This document shows positions 36,015 through 45,875 of a stretch of 64,000 nt of DNA, piece after piece. The DNA comes from Saccharomonospora marina XMU15 (lineage in GTDB: Bacteria; Actinomycetota; Actinomycetes; Mycobacteriales; Pseudonocardiaceae): positions 3,828,643-3,892,642 of the forward strand of contig NZ_CM001439.1 of assembly GCF_000244955.1 (NCBI RefSeq). The letters run 5' to 3'. The position numbers and the translations under genes are program-made. Under the pieces are notes generated by a model, which was given only the letters and a program-made list of their open reading frames with translations, had not been told where the DNA came from and searched no databases. How positions within the stretch are numbered: position 1 is the stretch's first letter; every line of letters begins with the position of its first letter.

Positions 36015-36863
36015 CTAGCCCGGCCGCGGCCCTGTGACAGCGGGCCGAGCGGGATCGGCCGACCACTGCGACCACGATCCGGCGTACAACGCGGCCGGCT
36101 GGTCATGTCCTGCGAGTTCGAGAGCGAGCACCACGGAGCTGGCGGTGACGCCTGAGCCGCAGTAGGCGCCGACCGGGGTGCCCGCCGTGACACCGAGCGC
36201 GGCGAAGCGCGCGGCGAGTTCGGCGCGCTCGCGCCAGCGGCCACCCGAGTCCACGTGCGACGACGACGGCGCGTTCAGCGCGCCAGGGATGTGGCCGGGA
36301 CGGGGGTCCACGGGCTCGGTCTCTCCGGTGTAGCGCCGGGGCGCTCGCGCGTCGAGCAGTACCCCGTCGCGGGCGATGGCCGCGGCGGCGTCGGCGTCGA
36401 GGACCGGCATGGCGCCGGGGCGGACCTCGATGTCTCCGGGTTCCGGTCGTGGTCGCGCGGTGGTGACCGGCCTGCCTTCCGCCTGCCACGCGGCGAAGCC
36501 GCCGTCGAGCACCGCCACCTCGTCGTGCCCGGCCCAGCGCAGCAGCCACCACGCTCGCGCCGCCACGGAGGAGTCACCGTCGTCGTAGGCCACGACGGGG
36601 TGTGCCGTGCGCACCCCCGCCGCCCGCAGGGTCCGCTGCAGCTCGGCCGGTTCGGGCAGCGGGTGCCTGCCCGCCGCGCCGGGCGGGCCGGACAGTCCGG
36701 TGTCCAGATCGACGAACACCGCGCCCGGCAGGTGCCCCGCGCGGTAGGACTCGATGCCGGGTGGTCCGTCGAGGCGCCACCGCACGTCGAGCAGGACGGG
36801 CCGCTGCCGAGGATCGGCTTCGAGCGACGCGGCCAGTTCCGTTGTGGTGATGACGGGGTGCAT
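36015..36863 (-). CDS. sseA: Thiosulfate/3-mercaptopyruvate sulfurtransferase (tandem rhodanese)
   Basis: A 282-residue protein with two rhodanese domains. The N-terminal inactive one has LLDVRWRLDGPPGIESYRAGHLPGAVFVDLD; the C-terminal active one ends in AYCGSGVTASSVVLALELAG. The CGSGVT loop is the type typical of mercaptopyruvate sulfurtransferases. ATG at 36863; an upstream in-frame start would add 12 residues but is not conserved. It is the first gene of the sseA-acuC-pat run and is divergent from ideR (148 bp). A link between sulfur transfer and acetylation is not known. Confidence 0.9.
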   Translation of the reverse strand: MHPVITTTELAASLEADPRQRPVLLDVRWRLDGPPGIESYRAGHLPGAVFVDLDTGLSGPPGAAGRHPLPEPAELQRTLRAAGVRTAHPVVAYDDGDSSVAARAWWLLRWAGHDEVAVLDGGFAAWQAEGRPVTTARPRPEPGDIEVRPGAMPVLDADAAAAIARDGVLLDARAPRRYTGETEPVDPRPGHIPGALNAPSSSHVDSGGRWRERAELAARFAALGVTAGTPVGAYCGSGVTASSVVLALELAGHDQPAALYAGSWSQWSADPARPAVTGPRPG

Positions 36864-36979
36864 ACGCCCATCCTGCCCGCGCGGGTGCGGCCGACGCACC
36901 CGCGTCGCGCCAGCACGGGCCGCTGTTCATCCGCTGCTCAATTGCCTGATCGCCTGCGGCCCCCGTCACGTCCAGCCAC

Positions 36980-36985
36980 TACGAT
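36980..36985 (+). promoter_or_regulatory. -10 box upstream of ideR
   Basis: TACGAT lies 26 nt before the ideR GTG, giving a short leader that holds the AGGGGACAGG ribosome site. No good -35 is visible, as is usual for housekeeping actinobacterial promoters. Confidence 0.4.
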
Positions 36986-37011
36986 GAGCATGGCGAGCAA
37001 AGGGGACAGGC

Positions 37012-37703
37012 GTGAACGATCTCATCGATACCACGGAGATGTACCTGCGCACCATCTACGAGCTCGAGGAGGAGGGCGTCGTGCCGCTGCGGGCCCGTAT
37101 CGCCGAGCGCTTGCAGCAGAGCGGCCCCACCGTGAGCCAGACGGTGGCACGGATGGAGCGAGACGGTCTGGTGGTGGTTGCCGACGACCGGCACCTGCAA
37201 CTCACCGACCACGGCCGGGAGCTCGCGGTCGCGGTCATGCGCAAGCACCGGCTCGCCGAGCGCCTGCTCGTGGACGTCATCGGCCTCGAGTGGGAGCACG
37301 TGCACAACGAGGCGTGCCGCTGGGAGCACGTGATGAGCGAAGCTGTGGAGCGAAAGCTCGTCAAGCTGCTCGGCCAGCCCAAGACCTCGCCGTACGGCAA
37401 CCCGATCCCCGGCCTGGACAAGCTCGGCGCGGGCGAACCCGCGCCACCCGCGGAGTCCGACCTCGTGCGGCTCGACGACGTCGCCCGCTCGGGCGGCGGC
37501 AAGGTGGAGATCCGCCGGATCGCAGAGCACGTGCAACTCGACGAGGACCTGATGACCGAGTTGAAGTCCGTCGGGATCGTGCCGGGCCGGACGGTGAACG
37601 TCGGCCGGATCAACGGCGCGGGCACCACCGTCGAGGTCTCCGACGACAAGCACTCCGCCCAGGTCGCCGCGTCGGTGCTGCACGCGGTGCTCGCGCAGGC
37701 TCG

Positions 37704-37707
<4 letters not shown>
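37012..37707 (+). CDS. ideR: Iron-dependent repressor IdeR/DtxR
   Basis: A 231-residue Fe2+-dependent DNA-binding repressor of iron uptake genes. The HTH is in [28 protein letters not shown]. Both metal sites can be read at the family's residue numbers: Met10, Cys102, Glu105 and His106, and His79, Glu83 and His98. Cys102 marks the iron-type (IdeR/DtxR) rather than MntR-type protein. A linker (about 140-160) and a C-terminal SH3-like domain follow. Starts with GTG. The stop overlaps galK by 4 nt. Association of dtxR with galactose genes is also known from corynebacteria. Confidence 0.95.
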
Positions 37708-38894
<1,187 letters not shown>

Positions 38895-38904
38895 GGCGAC
38901 CACC

Positions 38905-38934
38905 CCCGCACGCCATCCCGGTACGGCGTGCGGG
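38905..38934 (+). terminator. Terminator after galK
   Basis: CCCGCACGCC (38905-38914) and GGCGTGCGGG (38925-38934) form a perfect 10-bp stem with a 10-nt loop, 10 nt after the galK stop. It should separate the ideR-galK transcript from galE. Confidence 0.75.
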
Positions 38935-38952
38935 CACACTGTCGCCCTACTC

Positions 38953-38995
38953 TGACAATCGCACTCCGACAATCGCAGTAATCGATCGCAGCAAT
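38953..38995 (+). repeat. Short tandem repeats upstream of galE
   Basis: TGACAATCGCACTC, CGACAATCGCAGTA and a third degenerate ATCGATCGCAGCA unit follow each other with a 14-bp period. GACAATCGCA occurs exactly at 38954-38963 and 38968-38977. They lie 30-70 bp before the galE ATG, where a regulator or the promoter would bind. No known consensus is recognised. Confidence 0.6.
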
Positions 38996-39025
38996 CACCT
39001 TCTCCCGAGAAAGGGCCTCGAGCCA

Positions 39026-40030
39026 ATGCCCACCGACATCACGACGCCGAGCATCCCGATGAAACTGGTCGTCACCGGTGGCGCAGGCTATGTCGGCAGT
39101 GTGTGCGCGGCGCGGTTGCTCGAGGCGGGACACGAGGTCACCGTCGTCGACGACCTGTCCACCGGCCATGCCGACGCCGTCCCGGACGGCGCCCGTTTCG
39201 TCCAGGGCGACGCCGCGGAGGTCGCAGGCACCCTGCTCGCAGACGGCTTCGACGGCGTCCTGCACTTCGCCGCGAAATCGCTGGTCGGAGAGTCCATGCA
39301 GGACCCGGGCAGCTACTGGCGGGGCAACGTGCTCAACTCCCTTCGCCTACTCGACGCGATGCGCACCCACGGCACGCCTCGCCTGGTGTTCTCCTCCACT
39401 GCCGCCACCTACGGTGAGCCGGAGTCGAGTCCGATCCCGGAAAGCGCCACGGCAGCGCCCACGAACACCTACGGCGCCACCAAGCTGGCCATCGACCACG
39501 CGATCACCAGCTACGCCCGCGCGCACGGACTCGCGGCCGTCAGCTTGCGGTACTTCAACGTGGCGGGCGCGTACGGGCGATTCGGTGAACGCCACACCAC
39601 CGAAACGCACCTGATCCCGCTGGTCCTGCAGGTAGCCACCGGTGAGCGGGACCAGGTGCAGATCTACGGCGACGACTACCCCACCGGCGACGGCACGGCG
39701 GTCCGGGACTACATCCACGTCGCGGACCTGGCCGACGCGCACCTGCTGGCGCTGGCTCGCGCACGGCCGGGCGAGCACCAGATCTTCAACCTGGGCAACG
39801 GCACCGGATTCTCGGTACGCGAAGTGATCGACGCCTGCCGGGAGGTGACCGGGCACCCGATTCCCGCCGTCGTGGCACAACGCCGTGCCGGGGATCCCGC
39901 GGTACTCGTGGCCTCCAGCGAGCAGGCACGCGAGCGGCTGGGCTGGAAGCCGCAGCGCACGGAACTGGTCGACATCGTCGCCGACGCGTGGCGGTTCGCC
40001 CAGGAGCGGAAGGCGACCGGCCGCGCATAA
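39026..40030 (+). CDS. galE: UDP-glucose 4-epimerase
   Basis: Interconverts UDP-glucose and UDP-galactose; besides galactose use, UDP-Gal is the precursor of UDP-Galf for the galactan made by GlfT2. The 334-residue extended SDR has the cofactor loop [18 protein letters not shown], the [17 protein letters not shown] segment with the catalytic Ser/Thr, YGATK with the catalytic Tyr and Lys, and [11 protein letters not shown]. The first eleven residues before MKLVVTGG are extra; the ATG at 39059 is an alternative, but AAAGGG lies before 39026. Confidence 0.93.
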   Translation: MPTDITTPSIPMKLVVTGGAGYVGSVCAARLLEAGHEVTVVDDLSTGHADAVPDGARFVQGDAAEVAGTLLADGFDGVLHFAAKSLVGESMQDPGSYWRGNVLNSLRLLDAMRTHGTPRLVFSSTAATYGEPESSPIPESATAAPTNTYGATKLAIDHAITSYARAHGLAAVSLRYFNVAGAYGRFGERHTTETHLIPLVLQVATGERDQVQIYGDDYPTGDGTAVRDYIHVADLADAHLLALARARPGEHQIFNLGNGTGFSVREVIDACREVTGHPIPAVVAQRRAGDPAVLVASSEQARERLGWKPQRTELVDIVADAWRFAQERKATGRA

Positions 40031-40046
40031 CCCCGGTTCCCCGGGG
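40031..40046. terminator. Bidirectional hairpin between galE and the DUF4192 gene
   Basis: CCCCGGTTCCCCGGGG is a 6-bp stem with 4-nt loop that starts at the base after the galE TAA and ends 9 nt before the convergent DUF4192 stop. Confidence 0.55.
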
Positions 40047-40055
40047 CCGGCATGG

Positions 40056-41138
40056 TCAGGGCCCTCCCGGTTCCCACAGTGGGTCGGTTTCGGTGCTCGC
40101 GCCGAGCTTCGCGAGGGTCTCGGGTGGCAGTGCGTGGTCGAGCGCCTGTGCGAGCAGTTGCGCCAGTACGTGTCCGGGATCGGCTTCCCTGGCCCTGGCC
40201 ACGGCCATGCCCGCGAGTGCGCCCTCGCCGCGCACGTACGCGGAGTAGCCGAGCAGCGTCGCCGCCTGCGCACGTTCCGGTGCGGGCAGTTCCCGGGTCA
40301 GCGCCAGCCACAGTCGCTCGGCCGTGACCGCGCGCGGACCGGCCGGTGGCAGCGCGGTGGCCAGGCAGGCGTCTCGGATCTCGGTACGTTCCAGCGCCAG
40401 CGCCAGCTCGACCACCTCCCGGTCGCAGAACTCGAAGTCGCCCCGGTGCGCCCGTGCCAGCGCGGCGCGCACCACCGCGCGGCCACACTCGACCGGGTCC
40501 GCGGGAGCCGGACAGTCGTCGGGGTACTGTCCGGGTCCGTCGGGCCGGCTGTCGGCGATCTCGTCCAGGAGCGCCGATCGGCGGGCCAGCACGGCCGGGT
40601 CCACGGGGTCGAGCTGGCGTTCCATCGCTTCACGGCTGCCGTAGGTGATCAGGCCGGCGTGTGCCGACACCGCCGCGAGAACGGTCGAGTTCGGATCGGG
40701 CAGCCGCCCGGTACAGGTGGAGTCCTCGTAGCACTGCCAGCGGGCCCCATCCTGGATTTCGGGAACCCACAACGCATGCATCACGCACAGGTTGGCTTCG
40801 GCGAACGCGTCGGTGATCGTGTCGACGAGTTGGCGACGGGGCGGCCCGGTGGCGTTCTCGCCGTCGTGCCCGCCGCCCACGATCGCGATCGTGACGCCGA
40901 CGGAATCGTCGTACAGCAGCGGGGTTCTCAGCCGCACGGCGAGCGCGACGTCCTCGTCGGGGTTCGGCAGATCGGCCCGCAACACGTTGCCGATGCGGTT
41001 GCCGGTCTCACCTCGGTGGCCGATGACGAGCACCGAGTCGGCCGGTCGGAACCCGAGCAGGTGCGGGATCGCGGCGAGCAGTTGTCCTGGGTTGCGCAGG
41101 TCCACCTTCACGGTGCCCGCTGTGGAGGGAGTGGTCAT
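40056..41138 (-). CDS. DUF4192 family protein
   Basis: A 360-residue cytoplasmic protein of the actinobacterial DUF4192 family, function unknown. The N-terminal region shows the family pattern VDLRNPGQLLAAIPHLLGFRPADSVLVIG. The C-terminal half is helical and contains LLGYSAYVRGEGALAGMAVARAREADPGHVLAQLLAQAL, which resembles a TPR-like helix pair. The ATG at 41138 is used because the upstream frame is low-complexity; GGAGGGAGT lies close upstream. It stands alone on the minus strand. Confidence 0.87.
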   Translation of the reverse strand: MTTPSTAGTVKVDLRNPGQLLAAIPHLLGFRPADSVLVIGHRGETGNRIGNVLRADLPNPDEDVALAVRLRTPLLYDDSVGVTIAIVGGGHDGENATGPPRRQLVDTITDAFAEANLCVMHALWVPEIQDGARWQCYEDSTCTGRLPDPNSTVLAAVSAHAGLITYGSREAMERQLDPVDPAVLARRSALLDEIADSRPDGPGQYPDDCPAPADPVECGRAVVRAALARAHRGDFEFCDREVVELALALERTEIRDACLATALPPAGPRAVTAERLWLALTRELPAPERAQAATLLGYSAYVRGEGALAGMAVARAREADPGHVLAQLLAQALDHALPPETLAKLGASTETDPLWEPGGP

Positions 41139-41314
41139 GGTTCCACCATGCGCGGGGTTGGCGGGGTGAGGGGGCGAAGGGGGAAATCTGTGGACAGGGT
41201 GGGCGGGGTTGAACAAGTCGACGAAGATGCCGTGGTGCGGCCGGAAAGTGTCGGTGCGGTGGGCTAGGCTTCGCGGCTCCGTCCGGACCCGCGGTGCGGC
41301 CGCGGACAGCCCGC

Positions 41315-43075
41315 CTACAACGCGGCCCGCAGTCGCGCCGCACCGCCGACCACCCCGACCGTCACCGACGTGTGCGCCAGATCCACCGCCAGGCCGGTGC
41401 CCGGCTTCGGCCGCAGCGTGAAGTCGTGGTCGCTGGACAGCAGCACGAACTCCAACGCGTGGCCCGCGGGCAGCACGTAGTCCTGCGGCTGCAGTTCGAA
41501 CGACACCCGATATGACGAACCGGGTCGGATGGGCTTCGTGCGCCCGATGTCCGATCGGTTCTGCGGGTCCGTCCATCCGCGAGTGATCACGTGCGAGGTA
41601 CCGTCGGGTGCCCTGTCCACGAGGACGGCGGTGACGTTGGCGGCGGGGCGGTCGAAGGCGATCCGCAGATCCACGACCGGCGTTCCACTCAGTCGGACGG
41701 GTCGCCGTGCTCGGGTCGTCGCGTACGACAGCCGGTTCGGTGACGACGGCGCGTCAACCAGTTCCTCCACCGTCTTCGTGGCGTCGTCGGTGAGGCGTTC
41801 GAACACCGGGCGACCGGGGCGGCCCACCCCCAGGTCGCCGCGGCCGTTTCCGCCCGGACCGGGACGCAGGGCGACCTGGCCGACCGTAGCGGCGGGCCAG
41901 TCCGGTTCCTGGGTCCACGACCCGTCCTCCCGCTGGATGGTCAGCTTCGGCTCCGAGGTCACGCCGTTGTCCACGCCGTACAGGTAGTGGGAGAACCAAC
42001 GGTTGAGTGTGGACAGCCACTCCTGTCGGCGCAGGTGGTAGGGATCGGTGTGCCCGGACTGGTGCAGCCAGAGCCTGCGCTCGACACCGTGCCGCTTCAG
42101 TTCCGCGTACCACTTGGCGGCCTGGCTCACGGTGACGTTCCAGTCGGAGAGCCCGTGCACGGCGAGCACGGAAGCACGCACCCGGTCCACGTCGTCGAGG
42201 TAGTTTCGATCGTCCCAGAAGTCGCTGTAGTCACCGGTGAGCCGGTCCTGCTCGGCGGCCAGTTCGTCGATGACCGGACGGCACACGTCGCGGTCGGCGC
42301 GGGTGTAGACGTACTCGGCCAGCACGTCCGCGTCCTCACCCTGGTAGCCGCCCGGCGCCACGACGGCACCGTTCTCGCGGTAGTAGTCGTACCAGTTCGA
42401 GATCGCCGCGATCGGGACGATCGTCTCCAGCCCCTCCACCCCGGTGCTCGCGACGGCGTTGGCCAACGTGCCGTTGTAGGACACGCCCATCATGGCCGTC
42501 CTTCCGGTCGTCCAGTCGGCCATCACCGGCCGTCCGGCGGCGTCGCGTGCCCGCGCGCGGCCGTTGAGCCAGTCGACAACGGCTTTCGCGCCGAGCGTCT
42601 CGTTGCGGCCCCCTGTGGTCGGGCAGCCCGTGGAAAGGCCACTGCCGAGTGACTCGGCGTAGACCACCGCGAACCCTCGCGAGATGAAGTAGTCCTCGTA
42701 ACGCCAGGTGATCTGGGGCCGGGGCTTCCCGGGAACGTACAACTCGACGTCGACGTCGTGATTGGTGATGTCGTTCCCGCCCGCGTAGTAGGGGCTGGCC
42801 TGGTAGACGACCGGGACACGCAGACCGTCCTGCGTCGCGCGCGGCCGGGCGATCTCGACATGGACCTGGTCGTCGGCGCCGTCGCGGTCGCTGTCCACCT
42901 CGGCCTCGACCCACAGGCTCTCTCGCACGACGTCGTCCGTGGCGAAGACTGGTTGCGCCTCGCCGTCGACGAACACCGGGGTCGGCGGCCGCTGCGCCAC
43001 GGCGCTGACCGGGGCGAGTGGCAGGGTGGCGGCGATCGCGGCGACGAACGTCAGCGGCAGGCGCGCGGCTCTCAC
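41315..43075 (-). CDS. Secreted Xaa-Pro dipeptidyl-peptidase (S15 family)
   Basis: A 586-residue exported serine peptidase. The signal peptide is MRAARLPLTFVAAIAATLPLAPVSAVAQ. The alpha/beta hydrolase domain has the nucleophile in MMGVSYNGTLANAVAS, an Asp in VHGLSDWNVTVSQAAKW, and a His in LHQSGHTDPYHLR. The C-terminal beta domain (about 440-586, RLSGTPVVDLRIAFDRPAANVTAVL) is the typical X-Pro DPP jelly roll. It likely releases X-Pro dipeptides from peptides outside the cell. Starts with GTG. The next 196 bp separate it from a divergent serine hydrolase gene. Confidence 0.9.
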   Translation of the reverse strand: MRAARLPLTFVAAIAATLPLAPVSAVAQRPPTPVFVDGEAQPVFATDDVVRESLWVEAEVDSDRDGADDQVHVEIARPRATQDGLRVPVVYQASPYYAGGNDITNHDVDVELYVPGKPRPQITWRYEDYFISRGFAVVYAESLGSGLSTGCPTTGGRNETLGAKAVVDWLNGRARARDAAGRPVMADWTTGRTAMMGVSYNGTLANAVASTGVEGLETIVPIAAISNWYDYYRENGAVVAPGGYQGEDADVLAEYVYTRADRDVCRPVIDELAAEQDRLTGDYSDFWDDRNYLDDVDRVRASVLAVHGLSDWNVTVSQAAKWYAELKRHGVERRLWLHQSGHTDPYHLRRQEWLSTLNRWFSHYLYGVDNGVTSEPKLTIQREDGSWTQEPDWPAATVGQVALRPGPGGNGRGDLGVGRPGRPVFERLTDDATKTVEELVDAPSSPNRLSYATTRARRPVRLSGTPVVDLRIAFDRPAANVTAVLVDRAPDGTSHVITRGWTDPQNRSDIGRTKPIRPGSSYRVSFELQPQDYVLPAGHALEFVLLSSDHDFTLRPKPGTGLAVDLAHTSVTVGVVGGAARLRAAL

Positions 43076-43271
43076 GTGACCCCCAGCAGGACAGCGAGCG
43101 AAGTGGTACGACCATTCCCGTCGTCACCGGGTCGTGTCAAGGAAGACCGGCGCGTACCCGACGAAAGGCGGGGACCGTCGAGCAGTCCGGCACGCCAGCT
43201 GGTCCCCGTCCGAAAAGACGCTTTACCAGAAGGTGACACGCCTTGCCCCTTTTGGGTGATTTCATGAAGAT

Positions 43272-44210
43272 ATGAGCCGACGCACGGTGATTGTCGGGCT
43301 GCTGGTGGCGGTCCTCATCGCCGCGGTGGCGGCCGTGTCACTGCCGATGGCCCCATCCGCCCGCCAGGACGCCACCACCCCGATCGCGCCTGCACGGCCG
43401 GAGTCCAGCTCACGCGACTTCGCCCCCAGCACGACGCAAACCCCCGGCAACCCGCCGTCGCCGCTCAGCGGCGACGAACGCGCCGCGCTGGCCGATTCGG
43501 TCTCCACAGCGGTCTCAGGGCACGCACCCGGCAGCAAGGTGGGCCTGGCCGTCTACGACCGGCTCGCGGAGTCCGTCGTCGCCGAGATCAACGCCGACGA
43601 GCAGTTCTACACGGCGTCGGTGGTCAAGTTGCTGATCGTGACCGACAGCCTTCGCGATGCCGGCTGGGCCCTGCCACGCGGGCAGCACCGCGAAAACCTT
43701 GTCGCGTTGCTGTCCCGAAGCGCGGACTGGGTCGCCTCGTCGCTGTGGGCAGCGGGTGGGGGTCCGGTGATCGTCACCGAGACGGCGGAGTTGATCGGTC
43801 TCGAGGCGACCGTCCCGCCGAGAATCGCGCGGCAGTGGGAGATGACCAGGACAACACCGAGGGACGTGCTCGCCGTCTACGACTACCTCACGACAGGCAT
43901 GCCGGAAGCGGCCCGGGAGTTCGTACTGAACGCGCTCGGCGAAGCCACCCGCGTGGCAGCCGACGGGTTCGACCAGTTCTTCGGTATCCCGGCTGCCCTG
44001 CCCGACAGTGAGTGGGCGATCAAGCAGGGCTGGATGCGCGTCGACAACGGGATCGTGCTCAACACGACGGGAACCGTGGGCCCGCGGGGTCGCTACCACG
44101 TGGTGCTGCTGACCCTGCAACCGCCGGGCACGAGCTTCGCCACGGCCAGGTCCGCCGTCACCGCCGGTGTCGCCGCGCTGGCCCCGGCGCTCACCGAGGC
44201 GGCGGGCTGA
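43272..44210 (+). CDS. Membrane-anchored or secreted serine hydrolase, class A beta-lactamase-like
   Basis: A 312-residue protein with one N-terminal membrane segment or uncleaved signal (VIVGLLVAVLIAAVAAVSLP) and a Pro/Ser-rich linker (30-70). The penicillin-recognising fold shows the SxxK motif TASVVKLLIV near residue 117, SRSADWVASSLW at the SDN-like position, and KQGWM at the KTG position. Typical beta-lactamase residues such as Glu166 are not obvious, so it may be a hydrolase or peptidoglycan-interacting protein rather than a resistance enzyme. No lipobox Cys is present. Confidence 0.75.
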   Translation: MSRRTVIVGLLVAVLIAAVAAVSLPMAPSARQDATTPIAPARPESSSRDFAPSTTQTPGNPPSPLSGDERAALADSVSTAVSGHAPGSKVGLAVYDRLAESVVAEINADEQFYTASVVKLLIVTDSLRDAGWALPRGQHRENLVALLSRSADWVASSLWAAGGGPVIVTETAELIGLEATVPPRIARQWEMTRTTPRDVLAVYDYLTTGMPEAAREFVLNALGEATRVAADGFDQFFGIPAALPDSEWAIKQGWMRVDNGIVLNTTGTVGPRGRYHVVLLTLQPPGTSFATARSAVTAGVAALAPALTEAAG

Positions 44211-44281
44211 TCCGGCATCCGTCCGGGTGAGGTCTGGACCTCATGCAGGCACCGGCAGCGCCGATGCACTGTACTCGGGTC

Positions 44282-45247
44282 ATGTCGAACCTGAAGCACC
44301 CAAGACGAAGCGCGTTGCGTGCGGCCGCGACGGCCGCCGCGGCCGGTGGACTCACCGTCGCCGGCGACGCAACCGCGCGGGCCCGCGCGGCGAGCCGCGT
44401 GACACCGACGTTTGTGACCGTCTCAGGGGCAGGCGGTATGCCCGGCGGCATCGACCAGCTCGCGCTGCGCGGACATCGGACCGTCGGCGTCAGCCTGCCC
44501 GGCCACAGCGTCACCGACCCCCAGTTCGCGCTCGACTACCAGTGCCCGCAGCAGCCGGAGTCACTGGCGACCCGGCCCTCCCCGATGGCCGGAATCGGCC
44601 TCGACGAGTTCACCGCCGCCACGGTCGAGGTGGTTCGCAGGGTCGCCGAGTTCGGCCCGGTCATCCTCTACGGCGGCAGCATGGGTGGCGCGACGCTGGA
44701 CCGGGTCGGCAACACGGTGCCGCATCTCATTGCTCGCATCGTCTACGACACCGCGTTCTGCTGCGTCGACCTGGCTTCCGCCGACGACTACCTCGCCACG
44801 CCGGAAGGCGAGAACAGCCTGGCGGGCAACCTCGCGGCCGTGATCGTCGCCGACCCGGCGGAGATCGGCGCCGTGCGGTCCAACTACCGAACCGCGGACC
44901 CGGACGCGCTGGCCGGGCTGCGGCAGGCATTGATGGCCGGCGCCACCGACGCCGAGTTCCACGCCACGCTCGCGGCCCTGCACCCCGATGAATCGGCCAC
45001 CGCAAGCGGCGAGAACTCGCAGGTGCGGGCACACACGTGGGGCCGCATCCCGCGCACCTACATCAGGCACACCCGCGACCGCATCATCCCGATCGAGTTG
45101 CAGGACCGAATGATCGCCGAGGCCGACCGGCTCACCCCGCACAACCGATTCGACGTGCACACCGTGGACGCGCCTCACGTGCCCAACGCCGAACAGTTCG
45201 GCCGGATCGTGGACATCCTCGACCAACTCACGCAGTGCCTGCGCTGA
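44282..45247 (+). CDS. Exported alpha/beta hydrolase, probable Tat substrate
   Basis: A 321-residue alpha/beta hydrolase. It begins MSNLKHPRRSALRAAATAAAAGGLTVAG, a twin-arginine-like signal. The nucleophile is in ILYGGSMGGATLDRV, the acid likely in IRHTRDRIIPIELQ, and the His in VDAPHVPNAEQFGR. The C-terminal part resembles the salicylate esterase/hydroxynitrile-lyase type of fold. The start at 44282 is preferred to one 39 nt upstream since it puts the RR motif near the N terminus. The natural substrate is unknown. Confidence 0.8.
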   Translation: MSNLKHPRRSALRAAATAAAAGGLTVAGDATARARAASRVTPTFVTVSGAGGMPGGIDQLALRGHRTVGVSLPGHSVTDPQFALDYQCPQQPESLATRPSPMAGIGLDEFTAATVEVVRRVAEFGPVILYGGSMGGATLDRVGNTVPHLIARIVYDTAFCCVDLASADDYLATPEGENSLAGNLAAVIVADPAEIGAVRSNYRTADPDALAGLRQALMAGATDAEFHATLAALHPDESATASGENSQVRAHTWGRIPRTYIRHTRDRIIPIELQDRMIAEADRLTPHNRFDVHTVDAPHVPNAEQFGRIVDILDQLTQCLR

Positions 45248-45341
45248 GCGCCGCGCAACCGGAACGGCGCAAAGCCCCGCTGCCGTGTCACCGGGAGCAT
45301 CGGGTGCCCGTCGGGACCGAACAGGCCCGGGTCAACACTGC

Positions 45342-45785
45342 TCAGGTGTGGAACCGTCCGCCCGCGATGTAGGCCTCGAGCTGTTCCTGGTTCTGCTCCA
45401 ACTCGTCCATCCGTGACTTCACGACGTCACCGATGCTGACGATGCCCGCGAGAGTTCCGTCCACCAGCACCGGAACGTGGCGGATGCGGCGTTGCGTCAT
45501 CAGCGCGCTGAGCTCGTCCACCGAGTCCTGCGGGCCGCACGTCGCCACGACGGTGGTCATGATGTCGCCGACCTCACGCGACAGCAGGTCCGGGCCGTGC
45601 TGGTGCAGGCGGCGTACCACGTCGCGCTCGGACACGATGCCCGCGACGGCACCGGCTCCGTCGACGACGACGAGCGCGCCGACGTTGTGTTCGGCGAGCC
45701 TGGCCAGCAACTCGGACACCCTGGTACGCGGCGTGACGGTGGCGACCATCGAACCCTTGCGCCGGAGCAGATCAGCGATCCGCAT
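45342..45785 (-). CDS. CBS-domain pair protein
   Basis: A 147-residue protein made of two CBS domains: MRIADLLRRKGSMVATVTPRTRVSELLARLAEHNVGALVVVDGAG, then VGDIMTTVVATCGPQDSVDELSALMTQRRIRHVPVLVDG. Such proteins bind adenine nucleotides or other ligands and act as sensors; the partner is not known. GGGAGGAGAG precedes the ATG at 45785. It is convergent with the hydrolase gene and stands alone. Confidence 0.87.
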   Translation of the reverse strand: MRIADLLRRKGSMVATVTPRTRVSELLARLAEHNVGALVVVDGAGAVAGIVSERDVVRRLHQHGPDLLSREVGDIMTTVVATCGPQDSVDELSALMTQRRIRHVPVLVDGTLAGIVSIGDVVKSRMDELEQNQEQLEAYIAGGRFHT

Positions 45786-45875
45786 GAACTCTCCTCCCAC
45801 CCGAAGTGAACTGCCTCACATCAGGCTAGTGGGCGCACGCCTCGCCGGAAAGGTCACGAACCCTCGCCACCTGGC

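Noticed and set aside
43272-44210. Antibiotic-resistance beta-lactamase.
   Set aside because: SxxK is present, but the Glu166 region and a clear KTG are not; the protein better fits a general serine hydrolase of this fold.
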